From Cryobacterium sp. PAMC25264 (GTDB lineage: Bacteria > Actinomycetota > Actinomycetes > Actinomycetales > Microbacteriaceae), in contig NZ_CP080383.1 of NCBI RefSeq assembly GCF_019443325.1, positions 1,302,001 through 1,366,000 on the forward strand: a DNA stretch of 64,000 bases, given 5' to 3'. Below are positions 36,832-46,210 of this stretch, piece after piece. Both the position numbers and the translations under genes were made by a program. The first letter of the stretch is position 1; each line of letters starts with the position of its first letter. The notes beneath the pieces are model-generated. The model made no database searches. It had not been told where the DNA came from and saw only the letters and a program-made list of their open reading frames with translations.

Positions 36832-38477
36832 ATGCGCCCCCTCGATCCCCGGCTCCTCAAACACGCCTCAGCCGCGCGGTGGTTCCTCCTGGTCGGAGCG
36901 CTCCTCGGCCTGGCCCAGACCCTCACGATCGTGGCCTTCGCGTGGCTGCTCAGCCACAGCATCACGCTCGCTGTCGATGGTGAATCGTTCGATTCCCTGC
37001 GCAGCACCGTCGCGGCGCTGGCCGGGGTGGTGGTTGTTCGGGCCGTGATCGTCTGGCTGCTCGAGGTGGCGGCCAACCGGGGTGCGGCGGCCGTCAAGAG
37101 CCAGCTGCGCACCGCGGTGCTCGACCGGCTCGCCGAACGCGGGCCGGACTGGCTGGCCGGGCAGCAGGATGCGCGGATCGCCACGGTGGTCACCAGCGGT
37201 CTCGACGCCCTCGACAACTACTTCGCCCGGTACCTGCCGCAACTGCTGCTCACCGCGATCGCCACACCCATCCTCATTCTGGTCATGCTCTGGCAGGACC
37301 CGGCGAGCGGCATCACCGTGATCATCGTGCTGCCGTTCATCCCGATCTTCATGGTCCTGATCGGGCAGGCCACCCAGACCGTGCAACGCCAGCAGTGGGA
37401 TGCCCTGCAGAGGCTGTCCTCGGGCTTCCTCGACGTGGTCGGCGGCCTGGCCACCCTCAAGATCTTCGGTCGGGATCGCCGCCAGGCGGCGCGCCTGACC
37501 GGTCTCACCGACGAATACCGTGGACGCACCATGACGGTCCTGCGCGTGTCCTTCCTCAGCGGCTTCGTGCTCGAGCTGGCCGGCAGCCTGTCGGTCGCGC
37601 TCATCGCCGTCTCGATCGGGCTGCGCCTGGTGGATGGATCGCTGCTGTTGGGCGTCGGCCTGTTCGTCCTGCTGCTGGCCCCTGAGGCATTCCTGCCGCT
37701 GCGCCAGGTGGGCGCGCAGTTCCACGCCGCCGCCGACGGCCTGGCCGCCGCCGAGGAGGTCTTCGCGATCCTGGACGGCGACGCCGGAAAGCAGCAGGCA
37801 CCGCAGTCCGGCGGAGCCGAGCGCGCCACAACGCCCGCCCGCCCCGCCGCCCTCCGCTTCGACGGGGTGAGCGTTCGCCGCGGCGACACCAGCACCATCG
37901 CCGGGTTCAGCGCCGACTTCCGGCCGGTCAGCTGAGCGTCATCAGCGGCCCGAGCGGGGTCGGTAAGTCCACCCTGATCGGCGCCCTGCAGGGATTTGTT
38001 CCCTTCGACGGTGCCGTGTGGCTCGGGCCAGAGCGTGTCGCCTCGGAGGACCGCCGCGAGTGGCTGGCCTGGGCCGGCCAAAAGCCCGGGCTGTTCGCCG
38101 GCACCATCGCGGGCAATGTGGCACTGGGGGAGACCGTCGTGGACGACGAGCTCGTGCTCACCGCGCTCAAGCGCGCCGGGGCCGCAGACCTCGACCCGGC
38201 GCTGCACCTCGGCGTCAACGGTGCCGGACTCTCCGGCGGCCAAGCCCAGCGGGTCGCAGCGGCCCGGGCCATCTACCGGTGCCTTGCCCGGGGTTGCGCT
38301 GTGCTGGTGCTCGACGAGCCAAGCTCTGCGCTCGACGAGGCGGCAGAGGCCGCCCTGATCCGAGGCCTGCGGCGCCTGGCCGCCCAAGGCCGCATTGTCA
38401 TCGTCGTGAGCCACCGCGCCGCCTTCGTGGATGCGGCAGAGCACGTCGTCCGCCTGAGTGAGGTCGCGCATGTCTGA
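36832..38477 (+). pseudogene. cydD: Cysteine/glutathione exporter subunit CydD, frameshifted in front of Walker A
   Basis: CydD and CydC form an ABC exporter needed for assembly of cytochrome bd. Residues 1-310 are the membrane domain (GLAQTLTIVAFAWLLSHSI, QLLLTAIATPILILVMLWQD, LKIFGRDRRQAARLTGLTDE), followed by the start of the ATPase domain (FDGVSVRRGD). The frame closes at 37935 after RPVS. The rest continues in another frame from about 37922: QLSVISGPSGVGKSTLIG (Walker A), GLSGGQAQRVAAARAI, VLVLDEPSSALDE, ending at 38477. One C missing in TTCCGG (expected TTCCCGG) explains it. Without correction the protein has no ATPase site. Confidence 0.85.
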
Positions 38478-40215
38478 GTTCAGGGCGAATCGCTCCACCT
38501 GGCTGCCCTCACCGGCCGCCCGATCGATCCTCCGACTGGCGCAGCCGCGCGCGCGGCGCAGTCTCCCCGGCCTCGCCGCGGGCGTGGTGAGCGCGGCCAG
38601 TGCCGTCGCGCTCCTCGCCTGCTCTGCCTGGCTGATCACCCGCGCCGCGGAGATGCCGCCCATCATGTTCCTCGGCATGGCCGTGGTCGGCGTGCGCGCC
38701 TTCGCGCTGTCCCGCGCGGCCTTCCGCTATGTGGAACGCCTCACCAGCCACGACGCGGCCTTCCGTCAGCTCGGTGCGCTTCGGCTGGGCATCTTCGCCC
38801 GGCTCCTGCCGCTGGCCCCGGCCGGGCTGTCGGAAACGCGCCGTGGGGACCTGCTCACGCGCCTGGTGCGCGATGTCGACGACCTGCAGGACTTCCCACT
38901 GCGGGTTGTGCAACCCCTCGCGACCTCGGGCCTGGTGGCCCTGCTCAGCGTGATCGGTGTCTGGACGGTCCTGCCGGCGGCCGGGCTCACGCTGGCCCTG
39001 TGCCTCGTCGTCGCAGGCATCGTGGGCACCGTCGCCTCCACAGCGCTGGCCGCCCGCTCCGAGCGCGCCCTCGCCCCGTTGCGTGGTGCCCTGGCCGACG
39101 AGGTGCTCGAGGTCGTGGAGAACCTGGATGTGCTCACGGCTTTCGGGGCGCTCGAGGCGCGCCTGGACGACCTCAGGGTCGTTGAAGACCGGTTGCGGCG
39201 CGCGGCGCTACGGCGCTCGACCGGGGCCGGAGTGCAGGCCGCGGTGATCTCGCTGGGAGCCGGAGCCGCCACGGTCCTCGCCCTCATTGCGGCGATCCCG
39301 GCGCTGGGCACCGGTGGATTCTCCGGACCGGCCCTGGCCGTGGTGGTGCTCGTGCCCATGGCGGTCTTCGAGGTCTTCGCGATGATCCCGCCCGCTCTGA
39401 GCGCCTGGCGGCAGGTGCGCTCCAGCGCCGAACGCGTGGCGACGGCGGTGCCGGAACACGTTCCCGCCGAGATCCCCGCCGAGGCGGCACTGGATGCGGC
39501 GACGGCGCCGGCGCAGGTCACTGGTGCGTCGGGTGCGCCTGGCAGCCCGCTTCTCGAACTCACGGACCTGGGCGCCAGCTGGCCCGGGGCGCTCGCGCCG
39601 GCCGTGGCCGGTCTCTCCCTGCGCCTGGACGCTGGTGATCGGGTGCACCTGGCCGGCGCCAGCGGGGCGGGCAAGACGACTCTGGCGCAGACCCTGGTGC
39701 GCTTCCTCGACTACACCGGGTCGTACCGGGTCAACGGAGTCGAAGCCCGTGACCTGACTCCGTCCGACGTGCGCCGGGTCGTGGGCCTGTGCGAGCAGCG
39801 GCCCTGGCTGTTCGACGACACCATCCGGCAGAACCTGCTCTTCGCCCGGGAGTCAGCCGACGACAACGAGCTGCTCACGGTTCTCGACCGGGTCGGTCTG
39901 TCCGACTGGGTGGGCCGGCGTGGCGGCCTGGATGCCCGGGTCGGCGAACGCGGTGCCCTGGTGTCGGGCGGGCAGGCCCAGCGGATCGCTTTGGCCAGGG
40001 CCCTGCTCGCGGACTTCCCGGTGCTCATCGTGGATGAACCGACGGCCAACGTCGACACGGGCCTGGGCGACCGGCTGGTGCGGGACATCCTGTCCGCAGC
40101 TGCGGACGGCGGCCGAGCCGTGCTGCTGATCTCGCACACGCCGGTGCCGGCCGATCTGATCACCCGCACGGTGACGCTCACGGCCCCGTCCGGGCGGCCG
40201 GTTTCCCTGCTCTAG
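38470..40215 (+). CDS. cydC: Cysteine/glutathione exporter subunit CydC
   Basis: CydC is the partner ABC half-transporter of CydD. The 581-residue protein has a six-helix membrane domain (SAVALLACSAWLITRAAEMP, FLGMAVVGVRAFALSRAAFR) and an ATPase domain with Walker A LAGASGAGKTTLAQTLV (about residue 393), the signature VSGGQAQRIALARALL (about 497) and Walker B VLIVDEPTANVDT (about 518). The ATG at 38470 overlaps the end of cydD by 8 bases, with GAGTGAGG as ribosome-binding site. It ends 3 bases before the convergent DedA gene. Confidence 0.93.
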   Translation: MSEFRANRSTWLPSPAARSILRLAQPRARRSLPGLAAGVVSAASAVALLACSAWLITRAAEMPPIMFLGMAVVGVRAFALSRAAFRYVERLTSHDAAFRQLGALRLGIFARLLPLAPAGLSETRRGDLLTRLVRDVDDLQDFPLRVVQPLATSGLVALLSVIGVWTVLPAAGLTLALCLVVAGIVGTVASTALAARSERALAPLRGALADEVLEVVENLDVLTAFGALEARLDDLRVVEDRLRRAALRRSTGAGVQAAVISLGAGAATVLALIAAIPALGTGGFSGPALAVVVLVPMAVFEVFAMIPPALSAWRQVRSSAERVATAVPEHVPAEIPAEAALDAATAPAQVTGASGAPGSPLLELTDLGASWPGALAPAVAGLSLRLDAGDRVHLAGASGAGKTTLAQTLVRFLDYTGSYRVNGVEARDLTPSDVRRVVGLCEQRPWLFDDTIRQNLLFARESADDNELLTVLDRVGLSDWVGRRGGLDARVGERGALVSGGQAQRIALARALLADFPVLIVDEPTANVDTGLGDRLVRDILSAAADGGRAVLLISHTPVPADLITRTVTLTAPSGRPVSLL

Positions 40216-40218
40216 GGG

Positions 40219-40872
40219 TTACTCCGGGGGGAGCTCGTGTTCCATGAACCGGGCCTCCCGGCGCTTGACCCAGTGCTTGATCAGAGCCACGACGAGGGCG
40301 AACACAGCGATGACCGCGACGAACAGGTACCCGGCGAAGTGCAACTGGTCAGAGATGCTCCGGTAGCCTTCCGCGGCGGCGGCGCCGACAGACACGTAAG
40401 CCAGGGTCCAGATGACGCAGGCGGGCACCGTCCAGCTCAGGAAGGTGCGATAGCGCATGGCGCTCATGCCGACAGTGAGCGGGATGACCGAGTGCAACAC
40501 CGGCAGGAAGCGCGACAGGAACACCGCGATGCCACCCCGCCGGGCCAGGTACCGCTCGGCGCCCGCCCAGTTCTTCTCGCCGATGCGCCGGCCCAGCCAG
40601 CTCGCCCGGATCCACGGGCCGAACCGGCGGCCGAGGTAGAACCCGATGCTCTCCCCGGCGAGCGCGCCCAGGATCACGGCGACGACCAATGCGACGTATT
40701 CGACCGGCCCGTCCACAGCCGTGCTGGCTACGATCACGATGGTGTCACCGGGGACGACCAGTCCGATCAGCACCGAGGTTTCCAGGAGCATGCCCACCCC
40801 GGCCAGGAGGGTGCGTACGATCGGATCGACGGCTCCGACGGCGTCCAGGATCCAGTTGAGTACGTCGTTCAC
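40219..40872 (-). CDS. DedA family membrane protein
   Basis: This 217-residue polytopic protein has the DedA/SNARE-associated fold: helix LLETSVLIGLVVPGDTIVI (about residue 29), VILGALAGESIGFYLGRRFG (about 67) and the hallmark FLSRFLPVLHSVIPLTVGM (about 118). Members flip undecaprenyl phosphate or other lipids or support membrane potential; the specific substrate here is unknown. The GTG at 40872 has TAGGCT exactly 6 bases upstream on its strand, so it is likely leaderless. It is divergent from pabB and convergent with cydC. Confidence 0.9.
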   Translation of the reverse strand: MNDVLNWILDAVGAVDPIVRTLLAGVGMLLETSVLIGLVVPGDTIVIVASTAVDGPVEYVALVVAVILGALAGESIGFYLGRRFGPWIRASWLGRRIGEKNWAGAERYLARRGGIAVFLSRFLPVLHSVIPLTVGMSAMRYRTFLSWTVPACVIWTLAYVSVGAAAAEGYRSISDQLHFAGYLFVAVIAVFALVVALIKHWVKRREARFMEHELPPE

Positions 40873-40878
40873 CTCGCC

Positions 40879-40884
40879 AGCCTA
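40879..40884 (-). promoter_or_regulatory. -10 element, leaderless DedA gene
   Basis: On the minus strand TAGGCT ends 6 bases before the GTG at 40872, so the transcript would begin at the start codon. Confidence 0.55.
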
Positions 40885-40956
40885 AGGCGTGTGCCTGCGC
40901 GGGTGGTGTGGGCCGATCGCGCCCAGCGGCGGGCCCAGCCACCCGGGCGCCGCCCC

Positions 40957-40962
40957 TAGGCT
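40957..40962 (+). promoter_or_regulatory. -10 element, leaderless pabB
   Basis: TAGGCT ends 6 bases before the GTG at 40969. It lies back to back with the DedA -10 box in a 96-base divergent spacer. Confidence 0.55.
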
Positions 40963-40968
40963 GGGCGG

Positions 40969-42564
40969 GTGCAGTCGATACCCCCTCAGCCCGATCGGAG
41001 CTTCGCCCCGCACGCTGAATCCGTGTCCTCCAGCCGGCTCCAGCACTGGATCGACCCGGCCGTGGCCTTCGACCTCCTGTACGGCCGGTCCAGCCATGCC
41101 GTCTGGCTGGACGCCGGGGCCGGCGCGACGACCGGAGTGAGCTATCTCGCCGCGGCCCACGCCGGCTCACGGTTCGTCACCGCGTCGGCCGGGGCCGGCA
41201 CGGTGACCTGTTCCCGGCCGCTCGACCCCACGGATGCGCCGCGCACCACCAGCGCCGGCATCTTCGACTTCCTCCGTGCGGACCTGGTGACCGCCCGGGC
41301 CGCCCAGGGGTCCGCACCCGGCGCCACGGGCGACGGGTTCCGGCTCGGCTGGGTGGGCTGGTTCGGCTATGGGCTGGCCATACCCGCGGCCGAGGAGGGC
41401 TTGGGGGACCGGCCGACACGGGACACTCCCGACGCCGCACTGCTCTTCGTCGACCGTGCCATCGCCTTCGACCATGCGGCCCGCACGGTCACCCTGCTCG
41501 CGCTCACCGGGCCGGACGTGACCGCGGCCGGCATCGATGCCTGGGTGCTCGACACCGCCCGTGACCTCGGGGTCGGGCTCGAGGGTGCCGCCCCCTCCGC
41601 GGTGGCGCTGCCGGACGTGGCGCTGCCCGACGCCGCGCTGCCCGGCGCCATCTCCTCGCCGGTTCCGGCGTCGCGCGCCGAGGCATCCGCCGAACCGTTC
41701 CAGGTACGGTGGCGTCACGACGCCGTCGAGTACGCGTGCCTGATCCAGGCGTGCCAGGAACACATCATCGCCGGCGACGCCTATCAGCTCTGCCTCACCA
41801 ACGAGGTCACGGTGGCCGGTCGTTTCGACCCTCTGGAGGTCTACCGGCGGCTGCGCGCCGGAAGCCCCAGTCACCACGGCGGCATGCTCAGGTTCGGCCC
41901 GTTCGCCCTGCTCAGTGCCTCACCGGAGGAATTCCTGTCGGTCAGCCCGGCCGGGCGGCTGCGGACCCGGCCGATCAAGGGCACCCGGCCGCGTTCTGCC
42001 GACCCCGCCGAAGACCGCCAGCTCCAGGGCGACCTGCTCGCCAGCGACAAGGAGCGCGCCGAGAACCTCATGATCGTCGACCTGATGCGCAACGACCTGG
42101 GCCGTGTCGCTGCGCTCGGCTCCGTGGCCGTGACGTCGCTGCTGCAGGTCGAGAGCTACCCGCACGTGCACCAGCTGGTGAGCACCGTCCAGGCCCGTCT
42201 GGCACCCGGGCTCTGCGCCGTCGACGCCATCGAGGCCTGCTTCCCCGCCGGATCGATGACCGGGGCTCCCAAGGCCAGCGCCATGCGCATCCTGGCCACA
42301 CTCGAGGGCGGCGACCGGGGCGTCTACGCCGGGGCATTCGGCTACCTCGGGGTGGACGGCGCCGTCGACCTCGCCATGGTCATCCGCAGCATCGTCCTCG
42401 GCCCGTCCGGAGTCTCGATCGGCACCGGCGGCGGCATCACCGCCCTCTCCGTCCCTGCTGACGAAATCGAGGAGACCCACATCAAGGCCAGGGCTCTGAT
42501 CGCGGCCATCATGGCGTCCTCTCCGGCGGCTGAAGCGGCGGATGGCCAGGGTTTAGTAACCTAG
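40969..42564 (+). CDS. pabB: Aminodeoxychorismate synthase component I PabB
   Basis: PabB converts chorismate plus ammonia to 4-amino-4-deoxychorismate for folate synthesis. The 531-residue protein has the N-terminal domain with [10 protein letters not shown] (about residue 126). The chorismate-binding domain carries ISP-like [55 protein letters not shown] (about 365) and [19 protein letters not shown] (about 424). The PIKG lysine is typical of PabB rather than TrpE, which favours this call, but anthranilate synthase is a possible alternative. The GTG start agrees with the leaderless promoter. Confidence 0.88.
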   Translation: MQSIPPQPDRSFAPHAESVSSSRLQHWIDPAVAFDLLYGRSSHAVWLDAGAGATTGVSYLAAAHAGSRFVTASAGAGTVTCSRPLDPTDAPRTTSAGIFDFLRADLVTARAAQGSAPGATGDGFRLGWVGWFGYGLAIPAAEEGLGDRPTRDTPDAALLFVDRAIAFDHAARTVTLLALTGPDVTAAGIDAWVLDTARDLGVGLEGAAPSAVALPDVALPDAALPGAISSPVPASRAEASAEPFQVRWRHDAVEYACLIQACQEHIIAGDAYQLCLTNEVTVAGRFDPLEVYRRLRAGSPSHHGGMLRFGPFALLSASPEEFLSVSPAGRLRTRPIKGTRPRSADPAEDRQLQGDLLASDKERAENLMIVDLMRNDLGRVAALGSVAVTSLLQVESYPHVHQLVSTVQARLAPGLCAVDAIEACFPAGSMTGAPKASAMRILATLEGGDRGVYAGAFGYLGVDGAVDLAMVIRSIVLGPSGVSIGTGGGITALSVPADEIEETHIKARALIAAIMASSPAAEAADGQGLVT

Positions 42565-42620
42565 GAGCTTGGGCGTCGCCAGCGGCCCGATTTCGCTGCG
42601 CAGAACGTCACCTCACCACA

Positions 42621-45227
42621 ATGAATGAGAGCCACGTGGCACACGAGCACGACACCCAGTCCAACGGTCCGGAAGAGGAAGACGGCTACGACTTTGCCGC
42701 CATCCAGGCGAAGTGGGCTCCCATCTGGGATGAACTCGAACCATTCCGTACGAGCGACCCCGATGACAAGCGCCCGCGCAAGTACGTGCTGGACATGTTC
42801 CCCTATCCGTCGGGCGACCTGCACATGGGCCACGCCGAGGTGTACGCGCTCGGTGACATCGTGGCGCGGTACTGGCGCCAGCAGGGCTTCAACGTGCTGC
42901 ACCCCATCGGGTGGGACTCCTTCGGCCTGCCCGCCGAGAACGCCGCCATCAAGCGCGGCATCGACCCGCGCGGCTGGACCTACGACAACATCGCGCAGCA
43001 GAAGAAGAGCATGAAGCTCTACGCGGCCTCGTTCGACTGGTCGCGGGAACTGCACACCAGCGACCCCGAGTACTACAAGTGGAACCAGTGGCTGTTCCTG
43101 CAGCTCTACAAGAAGGGCCTGGCCTACCGCAAGGACAGCTGGGTCAACTGGGACCCGATCGACCAGACCGTGCTCGCCAACGAGCAGGTCCTCGCCGACG
43201 GCACCAGCGAGCGCAGCGGCGCGGTCGTGGTGAAGAAGAAGCTCACCCAGTGGTACTTCAAGATCACCGACTACGCGGACCGTCTGCTCGACGACCTCAA
43301 CCAGCTCGAGGGCACCTGGCCGGCCAAGGTGCTCAACATGCAGCGCAACTGGATCGGCCGCTCCATCGGTGCTGACGTCGACTTCGCCATCGAGGGCCGC
43401 GACGCCCCGGTCAGCGTGTTCACGACCCGCCCTGACACGCTCTTCGGCGCCACCTTCATGGTCGTCGCCCCGGACGCAGACCTGGCCGCCGAGCTCGTCG
43501 CCGAGTCCTCGCCCGAGGTGCGCGAGCGTTTCGCCGCCTACCTGGTGCAGGTGCAGAACAGCACCGAGATCGAACGCCAGGCCACCGACCGTGAGAAGAC
43601 CGGCGTCTTCCTCGAGCGGTACGCCATCAACCCGGCCAACGGCGAGCGTCTGCCCATCTGGGCCGCCGACTATGTGCTGGCCGACTACGGCCATGGCGCG
43701 GTCATGGCCGTGCCGGCGCACGACCAGCGCGACCTCGACTTCGCCCTGCGTTTCGACCTGCCGGTTCGGGTCGTCGTCGACACCACCGCCCCCGTCACCG
43801 GGGTCATCCCGGTCATCACGCCCGGCATGCTGGACGGCTCAGAGGAGCTACCGGCGCTGGACTCCGACGCCCTCGACCCGGCCCAGTCCGGCACCGCCCT
43901 GACCGGCGAAGGCCGACTGGTCAACTCCGGCGCGCTCAACGGTCTCACCAAGGCCAACGCCATCAAGCGGATGATCGACACTCTCGTGGCCGACGGCACC
44001 GGGCGCGCGACCAAGAACTACCGCCTGCGCGACTGGTTGATCTCCCGCCAACGCTACTGGGGCACCCCCATCCCCATCATCCACGGCCAGGACGGTACCG
44101 AGATCCCGGTCCCGGAGGACCAGCTGCCCGTGCTGCTTCCGCCGACCGACGGTCTCGACCTCAAGCCCAAGGGAACTTCGCCGCTCGGCGGCGCCACCGA
44201 CTGGGTGAACGTGACGAACCCGATCGACGGCACACCGGCCAAGCGCGACGCCGACACCATGGACACCTTCGTGGACAGCTCCTGGTACTTCCTGCGGTTC
44301 CTCAACCCGACCGACGACACCAAGGCTTTCGACCCGAAGGAAGCCGACAAGTGGGCGCCCGTCGACCAGTACGTGGGCGGCGTGGAACACGCCATCCTGC
44401 ACCTGCTCTACGCCCGTTTCATCACCAAGGTGCTCTTCGACCTGGGTTATGTCACCTTCACCGAGCCGTTCACGGCGCTGCTCAACCAGGGCATGGTCAT
44501 CCTCGACGGTGCCAAGATGAGCAAGAGCAAGGGCAACCTGGTCTACTTCACGGAAGAGGTCGACAGGTTCGGAGTCGACGCGGTGCGTCTGACCATGGCG
44601 TTCGCCGGCCCGCCCGAGGACGACATCGACTGGGCGGACGTGTCCCCGGTCGGCTCGGCGAAGTTCTTGGCCCGCGCCTGGCGCGTCGCCCGCGACGTCA
44701 CGAGCGCCCCCGAGGTGGAGTGGAAGACCGGAGACGTGGCGCTGCGCCGCGTCACCCATCGCTTCCTCGCCGACGCCCCGTCGCTGATCGAGGCGTTCAA
44801 GTTCAACGTCGTCGTCGCCCGCATGATGGAGCTCGTCAACGCCACCCGCAAGGTCATCGACACCGGTGCGGGCGCCGGCGACGCAGCCGTGCGTGAGGCG
44901 GCCGAGGTGACGGCCATGGCCCTGAACCTCTTCGCGCCGTACACCGCGGAGGACATGTGGGAACGCCTGGGCTACGAGCCCTGTGTCGCTCTGGCCCAGT
45001 GGCGGAAGCCCGACCGCAGCCTGCTCGTGGCCGAGTCGGTCACCGCCGTCGTGCAGGTCGACGGCAAGGTGCGCGACCGCCTCGAGGTGTCCCCGAAGAT
45101 CTCCGCCGACGACCTGGAGGCTCTCGCTCGAGCATCCGCCGCCGCGATCCGGTCGATCGGCGATCGCGAGATCGTCAAGGTGATCGTGCGGGCACCGCGC
45201 ATGGTGAGCATCGTCACCAAGCCGTAG
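42621..45227 (+). CDS. leuS: Leucyl-tRNA synthetase LeuS
   Basis: LeuS charges tRNA-Leu with leucine. This class Ia synthetase of 868 residues has the HIGH-equivalent motif in [19 protein letters not shown] (about residue 60), the CP1 editing domain (about 245-440, with [20 protein letters not shown]), [12 protein letters not shown] (about 476) and the KMSKS loop in [16 protein letters not shown] (about 629). The C-terminal anticodon-binding and leucine-specific domains are complete. The ATG at 42621 gives a short charged N-terminal extension. A perfect hairpin lies downstream. Confidence 0.96.
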   Translation: MNESHVAHEHDTQSNGPEEEDGYDFAAIQAKWAPIWDELEPFRTSDPDDKRPRKYVLDMFPYPSGDLHMGHAEVYALGDIVARYWRQQGFNVLHPIGWDSFGLPAENAAIKRGIDPRGWTYDNIAQQKKSMKLYAASFDWSRELHTSDPEYYKWNQWLFLQLYKKGLAYRKDSWVNWDPIDQTVLANEQVLADGTSERSGAVVVKKKLTQWYFKITDYADRLLDDLNQLEGTWPAKVLNMQRNWIGRSIGADVDFAIEGRDAPVSVFTTRPDTLFGATFMVVAPDADLAAELVAESSPEVRERFAAYLVQVQNSTEIERQATDREKTGVFLERYAINPANGERLPIWAADYVLADYGHGAVMAVPAHDQRDLDFALRFDLPVRVVVDTTAPVTGVIPVITPGMLDGSEELPALDSDALDPAQSGTALTGEGRLVNSGALNGLTKANAIKRMIDTLVADGTGRATKNYRLRDWLISRQRYWGTPIPIIHGQDGTEIPVPEDQLPVLLPPTDGLDLKPKGTSPLGGATDWVNVTNPIDGTPAKRDADTMDTFVDSSWYFLRFLNPTDDTKAFDPKEADKWAPVDQYVGGVEHAILHLLYARFITKVLFDLGYVTFTEPFTALLNQGMVILDGAKMSKSKGNLVYFTEEVDRFGVDAVRLTMAFAGPPEDDIDWADVSPVGSAKFLARAWRVARDVTSAPEVEWKTGDVALRRVTHRFLADAPSLIEAFKFNVVVARMMELVNATRKVIDTGAGAGDAAVREAAEVTAMALNLFAPYTAEDMWERLGYEPCVALAQWRKPDRSLLVAESVTAVVQVDGKVRDRLEVSPKISADDLEALARASAAAIRSIGDREIVKVIVRAPRMVSIVTKP

Positions 45228-45271
45228 CCCACCAGTTCGGCCGCGTCCGGTTCCGGCCGCGGCGCACCCTA

Positions 45272-45303
45272 CGCCGGCCCCGCCTCCACAGGCGGGGCCG
45301 GCG
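45272..45303. terminator. Perfect 14-bp hairpin terminator after leuS
   Basis: CGCCGGCCCCGCCT (45272-45285) pairs perfectly with AGGCGGGGCCGGCG (45290-45303) across a 4-base loop, 45 bases after the leuS stop. A GTCGTGTTCT tail follows. Confidence 0.85.
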
Positions 45304-45356
45304 TCGTGTTCTCCCCAGAGTGGGCGCTCCCGCTTCCCGCGCCCCGTGCCGGTTCC

Positions 45357-45362
45357 TAGCCT
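45357..45362 (+). promoter_or_regulatory. -10 element, leaderless comEA
   Basis: TAGCCT ends 6 bases before the comEA ATG, giving a transcript that begins at the start codon. Confidence 0.5.
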
Positions 45363-45368
45363 GCCGGT

Positions 45369-46199
45369 ATGGACCTCGACCCGTTCGACAGCCTGGCGCC
45401 CGCGTCTCGACCCGGGGCCGCCGGCTGGCGTGCCCGCCTGCGTGAGCCCGGTCGGGCCCGGATGCGCATCGGCGTGGGCGCGGCCGTCGTGCTGCTGCTC
45501 GCGGCCCTGGGGATCGCCGTCGCCGTGACCGCCGTGGGTCAGGTGGGCCACAGCGTCGAGGTCGCGGCGAACCGGGGCTCGGCCGGCTCGGCTGCCTCAG
45601 GGTCAGCCACCCCCGGCCCAGACGGCCCCCAGGGGACCGCGGGTATCGTCGGCGCGCAGGGCTCGCCCGGAGTGACCACAGCGGGGAAGGAATCGGCCGG
45701 GGACGGCGCGACGGGTGAACTAGCCGCCGCGGCGCCGGCGATCTTCGTGCACGTGCTGGGGGCCGTGGCGCACCCCGGCCTCTTCGAGGTGCATGACGGC
45801 GCCCGGGTGGTCGATGCCGTGGCGGCCGCCGGGGGCCTGCTGGCCACGGCCGACCAGGCCGGTGTGAACCTGGCCCGCCTGGTCTCCGACGGCGAACAGC
45901 TCTACGTGCCGGCCCAGGGCGAAGTCGTGGCGGGCGCGCCGCCCGTGGCCGCCGGCGGGGGAGGGAGCAGCAGTGGCGCGGGAGGCACCGGCAGCGGGGC
46001 CGCGGCCGTCAAGGTGAACCTCAACACGGCCACGCTGGCCGAGCTGGACACCCTGCCGCGGATCGGACCGACCATGGCCCAGCGCATCCTGGACTACCGC
46101 GACGCGCAAGGCCGGTTCGGCACGATCGACGACCTCCGCAACGTGACCGGGATCGGCGAGAAGACCTTCGCCGCACTCCAGGACCTGATCACGGTCTGA
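45369..46199 (+). CDS. comEA: Competence protein ComEA (DNA receptor)
   Basis: ComEA is the membrane-anchored DNA-binding receptor of natural transformation. The 276-residue protein has one membrane helix (IGVGAAVVLLLAALGIAVAV, about 35-54). A Gly/Ala/Ser-rich linker follows, then an SLBB domain (IFVHVLGAVAHPGLFEVHDG, about 125) and paired helix-hairpin-helix motifs: VNLNTATLAELDTLPRIGPT, MAQRILDYR and DLRNVTGIGEKTFAALQDL. The linker before the HhH part is low complexity. comEC follows 11 bases later, as usual. Confidence 0.93.
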   Translation: MDLDPFDSLAPASRPGAAGWRARLREPGRARMRIGVGAAVVLLLAALGIAVAVTAVGQVGHSVEVAANRGSAGSAASGSATPGPDGPQGTAGIVGAQGSPGVTTAGKESAGDGATGELAAAAPAIFVHVLGAVAHPGLFEVHDGARVVDAVAAAGGLLATADQAGVNLARLVSDGEQLYVPAQGEVVAGAPPVAAGGGGSSSGAGGTGSGAAAVKVNLNTATLAELDTLPRIGPTMAQRILDYRDAQGRFGTIDDLRNVTGIGEKTFAALQDLITV

Positions 46200-46210
46200 G
46201 TGGGACGGGT

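Noticed and set aside
40969..42564. Anthranilate synthase TrpE instead of PabB
   Set aside because: The PIKGTR lysine in the chorismate-binding site is typical of PabB, and no trp genes are nearby, so TrpE is less likely.
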